NCBI RefSeq assembly: GCF_004154955.1
Contig: NZ_CP011524.1
Span: 2,046,001 to 2,110,000, forward strand
DNA length: 64,000 nt
Direction of reading: 5' to 3'
From: Intestinimonas butyriciproducens
GTDB taxonomy: Bacteria > Bacillota > Clostridia > Oscillospirales > Oscillospiraceae
In this document: piece after piece, positions 41,952 to 51,228 of the stretch
Numbering within the stretch: position 1 is the first letter of the stretch
Layout of the letters: every line of letters begins with the position of its first letter
Translations under genes and position numbers: made by a program
The notes under the pieces: model-generated
Databases searched by the model: none
What the model saw: the letters and a program-made list of their open reading frames with translations, nothing else
What the model was told of the DNA's origin: nothing

Positions 41952-43400
41952 TCATGTCCGCTCCTCCGGATAGAGATACCGCAGGACCGGGTGCCGGGCG
42001 GCGTTCACCTCGTCGGGCCGCCCAATGGGCGTGGTGTGGGGCGCCGTGTGGAGCCTCTCCGGGTCTGTGTCCGCCTGTGCACGGATGGTCTTGAGCACCT
42101 CCACCGCGCGGTCCAGGGTCTCCCGGGACTCGGTCTCGGTGGGTTCGGCCATAAGCGCCTCCTCCACGATCAGCGGGAAGTACATCGTGGGGGGATGGAT
42201 CCCGTGGTCCAGCAGGGCCTTGGCCACATCCATAGCGGAGACGCCCTTTTCCTTCTTCAGCCCGGCCAGCGTGAGCACGAACTCGTGCATGCAGGGGCCG
42301 TCGCCGTAGGCGATGTCATAGGTCCCACGGAGCATTTCGCGCATATAATTGGCATTGAGGACAGCCCCCTGCGCCGCCTCGGTGATGCCCTCTGCGCCCA
42401 GTGTCAGGATATAGGTGAGCGCCTTCACCACCACGGCGAAGTTGCCGTAAAACGCCTTTACGCTGCCAATGCTCTTACAGGGGCGGTCAAACTCCAGCCC
42501 GTGCTCTCCCTCCGCCACGTGATAGTTCGGCAGGAAATCCATGAGAAAGCGCTTGCAACCTACAGGGCCGGAGCCGGGTCCTCCTCCGCCGTGAGGGGTG
42601 GAAAAGGTCTTGTGGAGATTGAGATGCACCAGATCAAAGCCCATGTCGCCCGGTCGGGCCACTCCCATGACGGCATTGAGGTTGGCCCCGTCATAATAGG
42701 CGAGCCCGCCCGCGTCGTGGACGATCTGCGTGATCTCCAGGATATTGGGATCAAAGAGGCCCAGGGTATTGGGATTGGTAAGCATGAGCCCGGCGGTATC
42801 CGGCCCCACGGCCGCCTTCAGCGCCTCCAGGTCCACGCCGCCCTGGGGATTGGAGGGCACGTTGACCACGGTGAAGCCGCACATGGCGGCGGAAGCCGGG
42901 TTGGTGCCGTGGGCGGAGTCGGGAACGATGATCTTGGTCCGCTGGGTATCGCCCCGGTCCAGATGATACTTCTTCACCATCAGCAGGGCGGTGAACTCCC
43001 CGTGAGCGCCGGCGGCGGGCATAAAGGTCATGCCGTCCATTCCCGTGATCTCGCACAGCAGCTCCTCGGCCAGGTACAGCGCCTCCAGGCAGCCCTGGAC
43101 CGTGTCGGCGCCCTGGGTGGGGTGTACCCCCGCAAAGCCGGGCAGGGCCGCCGTCTCCTCATGGATTCTGGGATTATACTTCATCGTGCAGGAGCCCAGG
43201 GGATAGAATCCGTTGTTCACCCCGTGGGACCGCCGCTCCAGCTCGGAGTAGTGCCGGGAGAGATCCACCTCGGACATCTCGGGGAGACGCAGCGGCGTCC
43301 GGCGCTCCGTGCCCTCCATCAGGTGGGCGGGAGGCACATCCAGCGGGGGCAGCAGGTCGCAGCCGCGCCCGGCGCGGCTTTTTTCAAACAGCAATTCCAT
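41952..43400 (-). CDS. gcvPB: Glycine dehydrogenase (decarboxylating) subunit 2
   Basis: C-terminal half of the P-protein of the glycine cleavage system, 482 residues. The PLP-binding lysine is in HLNLHKTFSTPHGGGGPGSG; other conserved stretches are GSCTMKYNPR, FMPAAGAHGEFTAL and DSAHGTNPASA. Together with the A subunit it decarboxylates glycine and passes the aminomethyl group to lipoylated GcvH. It follows gcvPA by 1 nt and overlaps lpdA by 4 nt. Confidence 0.97.
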   Translation of the reverse strand: MELLFEKSRAGRGCDLLPPLDVPPAHLMEGTERRTPLRLPEMSEVDLSRHYSELERRSHGVNNGFYPLGSCTMKYNPRIHEETAALPGFAGVHPTQGADTVQGCLEALYLAEELLCEITGMDGMTFMPAAGAHGEFTALLMVKKYHLDRGDTQRTKIIVPDSAHGTNPASAAMCGFTVVNVPSNPQGGVDLEALKAAVGPDTAGLMLTNPNTLGLFDPNILEITQIVHDAGGLAYYDGANLNAVMGVARPGDMGFDLVHLNLHKTFSTPHGGGGPGSGPVGCKRFLMDFLPNYHVAEGEHGLEFDRPCKSIGSVKAFYGNFAVVVKALTYILTLGAEGITEAAQGAVLNANYMREMLRGTYDIAYGDGPCMHEFVLTLAGLKKEKGVSAMDVAKALLDHGIHPPTMYFPLIVEEALMAEPTETESRETLDRAVEVLKTIRAQADTDPERLHTAPHTTPIGRPDEVNAARHPVLRYLYPEERT

Positions 43401-43401
43401 C

Positions 43402-44712
43402 TCAGCACACCTCCCGAATGGCCGCTTCCAGCGCGTCGATCTCCTGCCGGGTGTTCATCTCTGTGGCGCACCACAGGATGCCGCTTTCCACCGGAAGTCC
43501 ACCCAGGATGCCCCGCAGGGCAAGCCCCTCCAGAAGGCGTTCCGGCTTTACCGGACATGTGGTGACGAATTCATGGAAATAAGGGCCAGGATAGACCATA
43601 TCGAAGCCGGGCACCGAGCAGATCCGTTCGGCGGCATACCGCGCGTGGGCCATGCAGCCCTCCGCCGCCTGCCTGAGGCCCTTTGCCCCCATGGCCGCCA
43701 GGTACACCGCTGCGGTCATGGCACAGAGGGCCTGATTGGAGCAGACGTTGGAGCTGGCTTTTTCCCGGCGGATATGCTGTTCCCGGGCCTGGAGCGTGAG
43801 GACATAGGCTCTCCGGCCGTCATGGTCGGCGGTCTCACCCACGATGCGCCCGGGCAGCTTTCGGGCCATGGCGCTTTTGGCCGCCATAAAGCCCAGGTAG
43901 GGCCCCCCGAAGCTGAGGGGAAGTCCCAAAGGTTGCCCCTCTCCCACCGCGATATCGGCGCCGCACTCGCCGGGCGTCTTGAGCACCGCCATGGCGATGG
44001 GATTCACACCCATAATGAATTTGCCGCCGCAGCCGTGGACCGCCTCGCCTATATCGGCGGCGGACTCGATGCGGCCGTAATAATTGGGCTGCTGGAGGTA
44101 AAAGCAGGCCACCGTGTCGTCCAGCAGCGCCCCGAGGGCCTCCTGGTCGGTAAAGCCGTTTTTCACGGGGACGGTCTTTACCTCCATACCGTTTCCGAAA
44201 CAATAGGTCTCGATGGTCTGAAGGACCATGGGATGGGCAGCGGCGGAGACCAGCACGGTATTCCGCTTCCGGTCCCTGCACATGGCCACGGCCTCCGCCG
44301 CCGCGGAGGCCCCGTCATAGACCGAGGCGTTGGAGGCGTCCATGCCGGTAAGCGCGCAGATCATGGTCTGGTACTCAAAGATGGACTGGAGGACGCCCTG
44401 GGATATCTCCGCCTGATAAGGGGTGTAAGCGGTGAGAAAGGTCTCCTTGGACGTGACACTCTTCACAATGGATGGAATATAGTGCCGGTAGGCTCCCGCC
44501 CCCCGAAACACAGAGGGAAACACGGTGTTCTTGGAGGCAATGCCCTCCAGGATACGCCGGACCTCCAGCTCGCTTTTGCCCTCCGGGAGGTCCAGCCGCT
44601 CCACCTTCATCTCCGCCGGGACTTGTGCATAGAGCTCATCGATGCTCTTGCAGCCGATGGCCTCCAGCATCTCCTGCCGCTCGGCGGCAGTGGAGGGAAT
44701 GTAGCTGCCCAC
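43402..44712 (-). CDS. gcvPA: Glycine dehydrogenase (decarboxylating) subunit 1
   Basis: N-terminal half of the split P-protein, 436 residues, as in other Firmicutes. It has FLTAYTPYQAEISQG, SVYDGASAAAEA and FGGPYLGFMAAK. The start is GTG at 44712, 3 nt after the gcvH stop, and the encoded sequence MGSYIPSTAAERQEML fits the family. Confidence 0.96.
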   Translation of the reverse strand: MGSYIPSTAAERQEMLEAIGCKSIDELYAQVPAEMKVERLDLPEGKSELEVRRILEGIASKNTVFPSVFRGAGAYRHYIPSIVKSVTSKETFLTAYTPYQAEISQGVLQSIFEYQTMICALTGMDASNASVYDGASAAAEAVAMCRDRKRNTVLVSAAAHPMVLQTIETYCFGNGMEVKTVPVKNGFTDQEALGALLDDTVACFYLQQPNYYGRIESAADIGEAVHGCGGKFIMGVNPIAMAVLKTPGECGADIAVGEGQPLGLPLSFGGPYLGFMAAKSAMARKLPGRIVGETADHDGRRAYVLTLQAREQHIRREKASSNVCSNQALCAMTAAVYLAAMGAKGLRQAAEGCMAHARYAAERICSVPGFDMVYPGPYFHEFVTTCPVKPERLLEGLALRGILGGLPVESGILWCATEMNTRQEIDALEAAIREVC

Positions 44713-44715
44713 GGC

Positions 44716-45093
44716 TCAGCCCTCCTCGGCGCACAGGGCCGCATAGGCCGCCGCTTCCAGCAGGTCCTCCTTGTCAGTGATGCCCTCGACCTCCACCAGC
44801 CATGCGCCGTAGGGATCGGCATTGATGCCCTCGGGCGCCTCCAGCAGCGCTTCATTCACGGCCTTTACCGTGCCGCTTACAGGGCTGTAGACATCAGAGA
44901 CCGCCTTGACGGACTCCACATCGCCCAGAGCCTCGCCGCAGGTGAGCGTATCCCCTACCTCGGGCAGGTTGACAAAGACCAGATCGCCCAGAGCCTCCTG
45001 TGCGTGGTCGGTGAGGCCCACCTTAGCGGTGTCGCCCTCCATGAGGACCCATTCGTGAGATTTGGTATACAGCAGATTTTCAGGGGTGTTCAT
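44716..45093 (-). CDS. gcvH: Glycine cleavage system H protein
   Basis: The lipoyl carrier of the system, 125 residues. Start [16 protein letters not shown] is the usual form, and the lipoylated lysine is in [21 protein letters not shown] stands before a double ATG (45096 and 45093); the second is chosen on spacing. About 120 nt separate it from gcvT, in which nothing else is seen. Confidence 0.96.
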   Translation of the reverse strand: MNTPENLLYTKSHEWVLMEGDTAKVGLTDHAQEALGDLVFVNLPEVGDTLTCGEALGDVESVKAVSDVYSPVSGTVKAVNEALLEAPEGINADPYGAWLVEVEGITDKEDLLEAAAYAALCAEEG

Positions 45094-45214
45094 CATCGTT
45101 TCCTCCTTAAAAATAGGTGTGATTGCAGATTGAGAAATGGACAAGGACTGTTGCTTTCCAACTCCTGCCACTGTCCATTACGCTTATCTCATCAACTGAA
45201 CTGTTCCGACCGGT

Positions 45215-46297
45215 TCAGCGCTTGTAAAAGGGCAGCTCCACCACTTTGCAGGGAATGCGGCGCCCCCTCACTTCCACCTCCACCTCCGTGCCGGCGGCGG
45301 CGTCCTCCGGGGCCAGATAGGCCATGGCCATGGCCTTACCGAGGAAGGGACAATGTGTGCCCGAGGTCGTCTTTCCCGCCAGCCGGCCGCCGATGTAAAT
45401 GTCCTGGTGTTCCCGGACAATGCCGCGGCCCGTCACCTCCAGCCCCACTCTGACCCGGGCGATGGGCAGCTTGGCGGCGATGGCGTCCTTGCCGATGAAT
45501 TCCCTTTTGCTCAGCTTTACGGCAAAGTCCAGTCCCGCCTCCAGCGGCGTGATCTCATCGTCGAGCTCGTGGCCGTAGAGCGGCATGGCCGCCTCCAGGC
45601 GCAGGGTATCCCGAGCCCCCAGCCCGCAGGGGATGAGCCCCAGGTCTTTCCCTGTCTCCAGCAGCAGGTCCCAGAGGGCGCCGGCATCGGCATTGGCGCA
45701 GTAGAGCTCATAGCCGAATTCACCAGTGTACCCCGTGCGGGAGATCAGGCACCGGATCCCCTTCAGATCCACGTCTTTTACAAAGCTGTAGTATTTCTTG
45801 GGCAGGACGGGCTCCTCCAGCAGCCGCAGCAGGATTTCCTTTGATCTGGGCCCCTGAAGGGCCACCTGGGCCACATCGGCGGAGATGCCCTCCATGGCGC
45901 AGTCCCCCGAGAGGTGGGCGCGCATCCATGCGGCGTCCTTGTCCTTGTTGGCGGCGTTCACCACCACCAGATAGGCCTCCTCCCGGAGCTTGTAAACGAT
46001 GAGATCGTCCACACAGCCCCCCTGGTCGTTGCACATGGGGGAATAGCGCACCTGGCCGTCATACATGCCCGTAAAATCGTTGGTCAGCATATGATTGAGG
46101 TTTCCCAAGGCGTCCGGACCGGTGAATACCAGCTCCCCCATGTGGCTGACGTCGAAAAGCCCCGCGGCGGTACGCACTGCCATATGCTCGGCGATTACCC
46201 CGGTGGGGTACTGGACCGGCAGGAGGTATCCCGCAAAGGGGACGATCTTGCCGCCCAGCGCCTCGTGGCGGCTGTAGAGGGGTGTTTTTGCTTCCAT
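45215..46297 (-). CDS. gcvT: Glycine cleavage system aminomethyltransferase
   Basis: T-protein, 360 residues, which transfers the one-carbon unit to tetrahydrofolate and releases ammonia. Landmarks are [52 protein letters not shown] and [22 protein letters not shown]. It is the first gene of the gcvT-H-PA-PB-lpdA operon behind the glycine riboswitch. Confidence 0.97.
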   Translation of the reverse strand: MEAKTPLYSRHEALGGKIVPFAGYLLPVQYPTGVIAEHMAVRTAAGLFDVSHMGELVFTGPDALGNLNHMLTNDFTGMYDGQVRYSPMCNDQGGCVDDLIVYKLREEAYLVVVNAANKDKDAAWMRAHLSGDCAMEGISADVAQVALQGPRSKEILLRLLEEPVLPKKYYSFVKDVDLKGIRCLISRTGYTGEFGYELYCANADAGALWDLLLETGKDLGLIPCGLGARDTLRLEAAMPLYGHELDDEITPLEAGLDFAVKLSKREFIGKDAIAAKLPIARVRVGLEVTGRGIVREHQDIYIGGRLAGKTTSGTHCPFLGKAMAMAYLAPEDAAAGTEVEVEVRGRRIPCKVVELPFYKR

Positions 46298-46334
46298 GCT
46301 CTCCTTCTCCTTTCAGATTGGTAGTACAAATAAT

Positions 46335-46371
46335 AGAAAACGGAGGCGCGCCTAAAAAAGGCACGCCTCCG
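46335..46371 (-). terminator. Terminator of the glycine riboswitch
   Basis: CGGAGGCGTGCC and GGCGCGCCTCCG form a stem of 12 pairs (one G-T pair) with a T-rich loop, followed by TTTTCTATT on the minus strand, 38 nt before gcvT. Confidence 0.88.
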
Positions 46372-46540
46372 TCTGGTTACCTGAAAGATTCTCCGCGTCC
46401 TCGCCGGACAGCAGGTTGCTTCTTCGGTCCGGCGTTTCCACCGGTCTTCGGAGTTTCGTCCGGCATCGGTACTTTTGCCTGAGAGTTTCTCTGCCGATCC
46501 CCTTCGGCGCCGCATTGCGCGGTCTCTCCCGATGCCATCA
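46372..46540 (-). ncRNA. Tandem glycine riboswitch
   Basis: The first aptamer reads GGGAGAGACC, then GCGCCGAAGGGG, then CTCTCAGGCAAAAGTACCG, the standard glycine-aptamer core. The second starts near GGACGAAACTCCG, has ACCGAAGAAGCAACC and ends TTTCAGGTAACCAGACGGAG. It lies directly between a promoter and a terminator in front of gcvT, so it should act as an ON switch: glycine binding favours read-through and expression of glycine cleavage. Confidence 0.93.
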
Positions 46541-46565
46541 TCCGCATATTCTGTTTTCTGCTTTC

Positions 46566-46594
46566 AGTATATCGAAAAGAACCCGGTTTTGCAA
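46566..46594 (-). promoter_or_regulatory. Promoter of the glycine-cleavage operon
   Basis: TTGCAA (46594-46589), 17-bp spacer, TATACT (46571-46566) on the minus strand, about 25 nt before the first aptamer. Confidence 0.75.
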
Positions 46595-46670
46595 GGACAG
46601 ATTTTGTGTTATACTGGAAAGAAATTTTGTGCAGTTTCCCGGCGTTCGCCGCTGGAAAGGAGTCTGTGCC

Positions 46671-47135
46671 ATGTATCTGCGCCTCTACCGCCCTGAGGAC
46701 CTGGAATCCCTTACCCGCCTCTTTTTTGAAACCATACACACGGTCAACGCCGGAGACTACACCCCGGAACAGCTCTGGGCCTGGGCGCCCGGGGCCGTGG
46801 ACGCAGCCCGCTGGGACCACACACTGCGGGAACACCACTCCCTGGTGGCGCTGGACGGAGACCTGATCATCGGCTTCGGGGACATGGACGGCAGCGGATA
46901 TCTGGATCGGCTTTTTGTCCACCGGCATTTCCAGTCCCGCGGGACCGCCACCGCGCTCTGCGACGCACTGGAACGCCATGCCGCGGCCGCCGGCGTCACT
47001 CATTTTACCACCCACGCCTCCATCACCGCCCGGCCCTTCTTCTCTCACCGGGGCTATCGGACCCTCCGGGAACAGCAGGTGGTACGGCGTGCTGTCCTGC
47101 TCACCAATTTTGTCATGGAAAAGTCGATCACCTGA
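46671..47135 (+). CDS. GNAT family N-acetyltransferase
   Basis: A 154-residue acetyltransferase. YLRLYRPEDLESLTRLFFETIHTVNAGDYTP is the N-terminal part seen in YjgM-like members, and the acetyl-CoA loop is DRLFVHRHFQSRGTATALCDAL, followed by FFSHRGYRTLREQQV. AAGGAG lies 9 nt before the ATG. Substrate unknown. It is divergent from the gcv operon; its promoter must lie in the 75-bp gap next to the gcv promoter. Confidence 0.87.
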   Translation: MYLRLYRPEDLESLTRLFFETIHTVNAGDYTPEQLWAWAPGAVDAARWDHTLREHHSLVALDGDLIIGFGDMDGSGYLDRLFVHRHFQSRGTATALCDALERHAAAAGVTHFTTHASITARPFFSHRGYRTLREQQVVRRAVLLTNFVMEKSIT

Positions 47136-47149
47136 CCGGCAGCGCGGCA

Positions 47150-47674
47150 CTACAGGAGCTTGATCACCCGGCCGTCCTTCCGGGGCAGGGGCCTGAGTTC
47201 CGGGCCCGCAGGGTAGCCCAGGGCAACGCTGCCCACACCCCGCATACTCTCGGGAAGGCCCCACTGCCGGAGGTACGCCTTTCCCTCTTCCGAGTCGAAC
47301 ATCTCCCGGACGCGGTGGATCCAGCAGGCGCCCAGCCCCAGGGCATGGGCCGCGTTGAGCATGTTGCAGAGCGCGCAGCTTCCATCCTCCACCCAGGTAT
47401 ACCGGACCGTATCCGCCAGGACCAGGATGATCGTCGGCGCCCCGTAATAGGGGTCCATATCTTTATCCCAGAAGGACTTGTTCAGGGCGGCCAGCCGGTC
47501 TCGGAGTTCCTTCTCCTGCACCGCCACCAACTCCACGCCCTGCACATTCTTTCCGGTGGGGGCATACAGGCCGGACTGGAGCACCTGGTCCAGCTCCTGC
47601 TCCGAAACCTGGCGTGCCTGGTACTGACGTACGCTCCTGCGGGTCAAAAGCACATTCATTGCTTCCTGTTTCAT
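47150..47674 (-). CDS. Nitroreductase family protein
   Basis: A 174-residue flavin (FMN) reductase. The N-terminal LLTRRSVRQYQARQV is the FMN-binding start of this family, with PTGKNVQGVELVAV, NMLNAAHALGLGACWI and VGSVALGYPAG following. GAGGG lies 8 nt before the ATG at 47674. A longer open frame upstream lacks any support. Physiological substrate unknown. Confidence 0.88.
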   Translation of the reverse strand: MKQEAMNVLLTRRSVRQYQARQVSEQELDQVLQSGLYAPTGKNVQGVELVAVQEKELRDRLAALNKSFWDKDMDPYYGAPTIILVLADTVRYTWVEDGSCALCNMLNAAHALGLGACWIHRVREMFDSEEGKAYLRQWGLPESMRGVGSVALGYPAGPELRPLPRKDGRVIKLL

Positions 47675-47747
47675 CTGGCATCCCTCACTTTGAGATAATG
47701 TTTGGAATCTTTTCCCGTCCCCATCATAGTCCAAACACAGGCTTTTG

Positions 47748-49178
47748 TCAAAGCCCCTTTTGTGCAGGGCCGTCCAGGAGCCGGCCATGGAAGTCGAATC
47801 GTGACCCGTGACAGGGACAGTCCCAGGTCTTCTCGTCCGGGTTCCACTCCACCTGGCAGCCAAGATGGGGGCAGCGCGCCGAGACGGTGAAAACTTCCCC
47901 ATCCTCTGTCTTATAGACCCCCAGCTTTTCCCCCTCCACTTCCACGATCCCGCCATGGCCCGGCGGCAGCGCCTCCACGGCCGCCCTCGGCGGCTCGAAG
48001 GCGGACCGGCACAGGCCTTTCACCGCCTGTTTTCCGTCCTCCCAAAGGTTGGCCGCCGAAGCGCGCAGGTCCATCCTCCCCGGGTCGAAAACCGCTCCGT
48101 CCGGGTCCCGCTCCCCAGTGAGGAGTCCGGAGAGGAGCAGGGCGGAGACCATCGAACCGGTCATGCCCCACTTGCCGAAGCCGGTGGCCACGTACCAGTT
48201 GGGCGCAGCAGAGGCGTAGGGCCCGATATAGGGTACCCCGTCCATGCTGATGCAGTCCTGCGCCGACCAGTGTGCCGCCTGGGACGCACCGGGAAAAAGC
48301 CGCTCCGCCTGCTCCTCCAGCCCCCGGTAGCAACCTCCGGCGGAGTTTTCCCCGGTGCGGTGCTTCCCGCCTCCCAGAAGCAGCAGATCCCCGCAGGGGC
48401 GCAGCGACACCCCGTCCGGATCTGTGCCGTAATACATTCCCTTCAGCCGGGCCGCCCCTCGGAGCGCCAGTACATAGCTGCGCTCCTGGTGCATCCTCAG
48501 GAAATACAGCCCCGGCACATTGATGAAAGGGTAATGGGTGGTAAACACCACCTGCTCGGCCTTCACCCGTCCCCGCTCCGTCCGCAGCGCGCCCCCCTCC
48601 GCCGCGATCACCCGGCTATGCTCAAAAACCTCCAGCTCTTCCGCCAGCGCGCCCAAAAACCGAAGAGGGTGGAACCGGGCCTGTCCTTCCAGCCGGGCCG
48701 CCCCCTTCACGGGAAACGGGAGCTCCGTCTCCAGTGTGAAGGAACACTCCAGGCCCAGCCGGGCGGCGGTATGCGCCTCCTGCCGGACCGGATCCTCCTC
48801 CTGGGTGGAATAGAGGAAGGCGGGGCAGTCCTCCCACTCGCATGGGATCTTCCGCTCTCGCACCAGCCGCCGGTAGGCTTCCACGGCCCGCTGGTTGGCC
48901 GAGGCATACTGCCGTGCCGCCAGCTCCCCCTTCTGTTCGGAGAGCCGCTCGTAGATCATGCCGTGCTGCGCCGTGATTTTGGCCGTGGTGTTCCGAGTCT
49001 GACCGCCGGCCAGCCGTTCGGCCTCCAGCAGCAGCACCTTTGCGCCCCTCTGCCGCAGGAACCAGGCTGTGAGCACACCGGCCATTCCTCCGCCCACTAC
49101 CGCTACCTCTGTACTGTGTTCCCCTTCCAGCGCCGACCGGGAGGGAAGGGTTACGGTTTCACTCCAAATGGACCCCAT
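47748..49178 (-). CDS. FAD-dependent oxidoreductase with C-terminal Rieske domain
   Basis: A 476-residue fusion. The N-terminal half is a DAO-type flavoprotein: VAVVGGGMAGVLTAWFL near residue 25, GGQTRNTTAKITAQHG, ATGFGKWGMTGSMV. The C-terminal 80 residues form a Rieske [2Fe-2S] domain with CPHLGC and CPCHGSRFD, giving the two Cys and two His ligands. This arrangement is known in clostridial proteins annotated as FAD-dependent oxidoreductase; the substrate is not known. The stop is 73 nt from the nitroreductase start, so the two may be cotranscribed. Confidence 0.9.
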   Translation of the reverse strand: MGSIWSETVTLPSRSALEGEHSTEVAVVGGGMAGVLTAWFLRQRGAKVLLLEAERLAGGQTRNTTAKITAQHGMIYERLSEQKGELAARQYASANQRAVEAYRRLVRERKIPCEWEDCPAFLYSTQEEDPVRQEAHTAARLGLECSFTLETELPFPVKGAARLEGQARFHPLRFLGALAEELEVFEHSRVIAAEGGALRTERGRVKAEQVVFTTHYPFINVPGLYFLRMHQERSYVLALRGAARLKGMYYGTDPDGVSLRPCGDLLLLGGGKHRTGENSAGGCYRGLEEQAERLFPGASQAAHWSAQDCISMDGVPYIGPYASAAPNWYVATGFGKWGMTGSMVSALLLSGLLTGERDPDGAVFDPGRMDLRASAANLWEDGKQAVKGLCRSAFEPPRAAVEALPPGHGGIVEVEGEKLGVYKTEDGEVFTVSARCPHLGCQVEWNPDEKTWDCPCHGSRFDFHGRLLDGPAQKGL

Positions 49179-49221
49179 TTCTTAATCACCTCGGGGACAG
49201 CATGTGCATCCCGGAGCAAAA

Positions 49222-50193
49222 TCATGTATCGGACTTTCTCCAGACCGCGGCGGCATCCGCTCTAAGTGCCAGGTCCCGGAATACGGCCGCTACCTGACAC
49301 TCATATTCCCGTACATCGCCAGCCTTTCGCAGCCTTTTTGCATACCTTCCGTCGTCCTCAAAAAGGCCCATCAGATAGAACCAGATCTCCTTCATCCGCA
49401 GCATGGCGTTTCGGCTGCTTCCAAATGCGGCGCAGTAGCCCTGATAGAGCTCGTCATGGAAAGCCCGCAGCCTGTCCTTGTCCGCGCCCGGCCCGCCGCC
49501 GGCCTTATCTATGAGGGCCGGATCGGCGATGAGCCCCCGGCCCAGCATCAGTCCCGCCGCCGTTTGGAACCGCGCCTCCGCCGCCCGGCACTCTGCCGCC
49601 GTCACCAGGTCCCCATTGTAGCATACCGGATTGCGGCTCTTCGGCAGGGCGGCTTCGAACGCCTCCGTCCGTATCCGGTTCCGATAAAAATCCGCCCGCA
49701 CTCTAGGGTGGATGGTCAGTTCGGCGATGGGATAGCGGTTATAAATCTCCAGCAGGTGGGAAAACTCCTCCGGTTCCCGCAGCCCCAGGCGGGTCTTCAC
49801 CGATATGCGCACCTCTGCGGCGGCAAAAATCTCCTCCAGGAAGCGGTCCAGCTCCGCAGGCTCCCCCAGAAAGCCCGCCCCTTTTCCTTTGGCCGTCACG
49901 GTGCCGGAGGGACAGCCGAGATTCAGATTGACCTCCCGGTAACCCATCTTCTTCAGCTCGCCCGCCGCCCACAGGAAGTCCTCCGCGCGCCGCGTCAGGA
50001 GCTGCGGCACGGCGTTCAGCCCCTCGTTGTGCTCCGGCGCGATCTCCCGCAAATCTTTTTTTGTGAAAATATGGTCGTGGCTGGGGGACAGAAACGGCAT
50101 GAAGTATTTGTCCGCCTTTTTAAAATAGCGGCTGTGGGCCTTTCGGTAAAGATAGCTGGTCACGCCCTCCATCGGGGCGGCATAATAGCGCAT
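49222..50193 (-). CDS. tRNA-dihydrouridine synthase
   Basis: A 323-residue TIM-barrel flavoprotein that reduces uridine in tRNA D-loops. Landmarks are YAAPMEGVTSYLYRKAH at the start, the catalytic cysteine in LNLGCPSGTVTAKGKGAGF near residue 94, SVKTRLGL, TIHPRVRADFY, VCYNGDLV and the C-terminal MLGRGLIADPAL. The start at 50193 fits the family and has GGGGAAC upstream. Confidence 0.93.
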   Translation of the reverse strand: MRYYAAPMEGVTSYLYRKAHSRYFKKADKYFMPFLSPSHDHIFTKKDLREIAPEHNEGLNAVPQLLTRRAEDFLWAAGELKKMGYREVNLNLGCPSGTVTAKGKGAGFLGEPAELDRFLEEIFAAAEVRISVKTRLGLREPEEFSHLLEIYNRYPIAELTIHPRVRADFYRNRIRTEAFEAALPKSRNPVCYNGDLVTAAECRAAEARFQTAAGLMLGRGLIADPALIDKAGGGPGADKDRLRAFHDELYQGYCAAFGSSRNAMLRMKEIWFYLMGLFEDDGRYAKRLRKAGDVREYECQVAAVFRDLALRADAAAVWRKSDT

Positions 50194-50810
50194 GGAGGTT
50201 CCCCTTTCATCCGTTGGTCCTGGGCTTTGGCGCGAGGCCTGCCCGGCGTTGCCCCTGATTATACCACCCCGACGCAGTCCTTTCCATACCCGGTTGCATC
50301 CCCCGTCCGCTGTCTGATATAATTGGAAAAACAGTCCCTCTTAAGACAAGTGTTGCTGGATAGAGGTGCGAATAATATACAGAATATTTGGACATTTATG
50401 TATTTCTCGGAATGATAAGGACTATAATAAATTATATAAACCCTTTGTGAACATAATATGTACAAAAAAGAAGGGGTATCTTTTTGACGGAGGGCGGGAC
50501 AGCAGGGATTATTTTTGAAAAGCTCGTAAATCAGGCTCCAAACTGTCCGTTTTCAAAAAAAAGAAATATCACCTTAACGAAACAGAGCAAAATTAGAGTA
50601 ACTATTTTCAATATTATCAAATTATCTCAACATCTCCGTCATACGCCCTAAAAAATCGCCATATTTTTCCATGTCCGTCCCAATTAAAATTTCAACAAGT
50701 CTGTTTTATGTATGTAAAGTCAGACTTATGATCTTTTTGCTTTTTTCTGGGTGATTTGTAAGGGAAACTAGCTATTCAGTTAGTGGACGGCAAACGCGGT
50801 CACAAAAGAC
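50194..50810. other. AT-rich noncoding stretch next to the integrase region
   Basis: No convincing gene is seen over about 620 nt. From about 50330 to 50780 base composition is much lower in GC than the rest of the window, with long A and T runs. A few short open frames exist but have no ribosome-binding sites or recognisable sequence. It may be residual flank of an integrated element. Nothing resembling an RNA gene was found by eye. Confidence 0.6.
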
Positions 50811-50837
50811 AAGCCCCGCTGTTGTTCAGCGGGGCTT
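50811..50837 (-). terminator. Terminator after the HNH fragment
   Basis: AAGCCCCGCTG and CAGCGGGGCTT form an 11-bp stem with a 5-nt loop, 5 nt beyond the stop of the HNH fragment on the minus strand. Confidence 0.7.
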
Positions 50838-50841
50838 ACGT

Positions 50842-51222
50842 TCATATATCGCTCTTTCTGCGGTTACAGTCTGCGCACAGCATTTTACAGTTTTCAGGAA
50901 TGGTCTTGCCGCCACGGCTCCACGGCGTGATATGGTCGCCTTGCATTTCCTCAAAAGCAAACTGTCCCTTGCAGACGGGGCATACCCCGTCCTGCCGCTC
51001 ATACGCCGCCCGTTTCTGGCTCTCGGTGAAGGCCCGGATACTCAAATGCTTTTCCTCCCCGGACATGAGATAGGCGTAGATACCCTTTTTGCTGGTTACG
51101 TCATCGTCCATCATCAGGGCCTTGATACGGCCTTCCAGCGCGTTTGGGTCGAGGGCGGCGGTTTGATATGCGTTATAGAGTAAGCCAAAATAGCAGCGTC
51201 CCCCTCTGCGGAAAGCGAGAGG
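50842..51222 (-). pseudogene. C-terminal fragment of a DUF262/HNH nuclease gene
   Basis: The open frame reads LLYNAYQTAALDPNALEGRI, then KALMMDDDVTSKKGIYAYLM, and then a complete HNH motif: CPVC, DHITPWSRGG, NCKMLCADCNRRKSD. This is the end of DUF262-HNH (GmrSD-like) proteins as I know them; everything in front of it is missing, because the frame runs into a TGA at 51240-51238 inside the start of the integrase gene on the other strand. If the ATG at 51114 is used, a 90-residue HNH protein could still be made, but there is no ribosome-binding site. Most likely the scar left by an integration or deletion. Confidence 0.65.
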
Positions 51223-51228
51223 TAACGT

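Larger units (their letters stand above)
38893..41955 (-). pseudogene. lpdA: Dihydrolipoyl dehydrogenase gene interrupted by an IS3-family element
   Basis: The E3 subunit of the glycine cleavage system reoxidises the lipoyl arm of GcvH. The N-terminal part (41955 down to 41541) encodes MKSGLIVIGGGPGGYVAAI and the redox-active disulfide CLNRGC; the C-terminal part (39863 down to 38893) encodes the NAD domain (TIIGGGVIGMEFASLY), FAD motif (YAIGDVVAGG) and dimer domain with the catalytic HPTFAE. Between them lies the IS at 39864-41540. Deleting the IS and one GAG copy gives ILVAVGARPALPPIPG, the normal family sequence. The gene overlaps gcvPB by 4 nt (ATGA). With the IS in place no complete E3 can be made from this copy. 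Confidence 0.93.

Noticed and set aside
41991-45453. Two overlapping long plus-strand frames opposite the gcv genes
   Set aside because: The minus strand holds the full glycine cleavage operon with all family motifs; no ribosome-binding site or motif supports the plus-strand frames.
50207-50465. Small minus-strand open frames in the AT-rich block
   Set aside because: No ribosome-binding site and no recognisable sequence; overlapping alternatives in two frames indicate chance.
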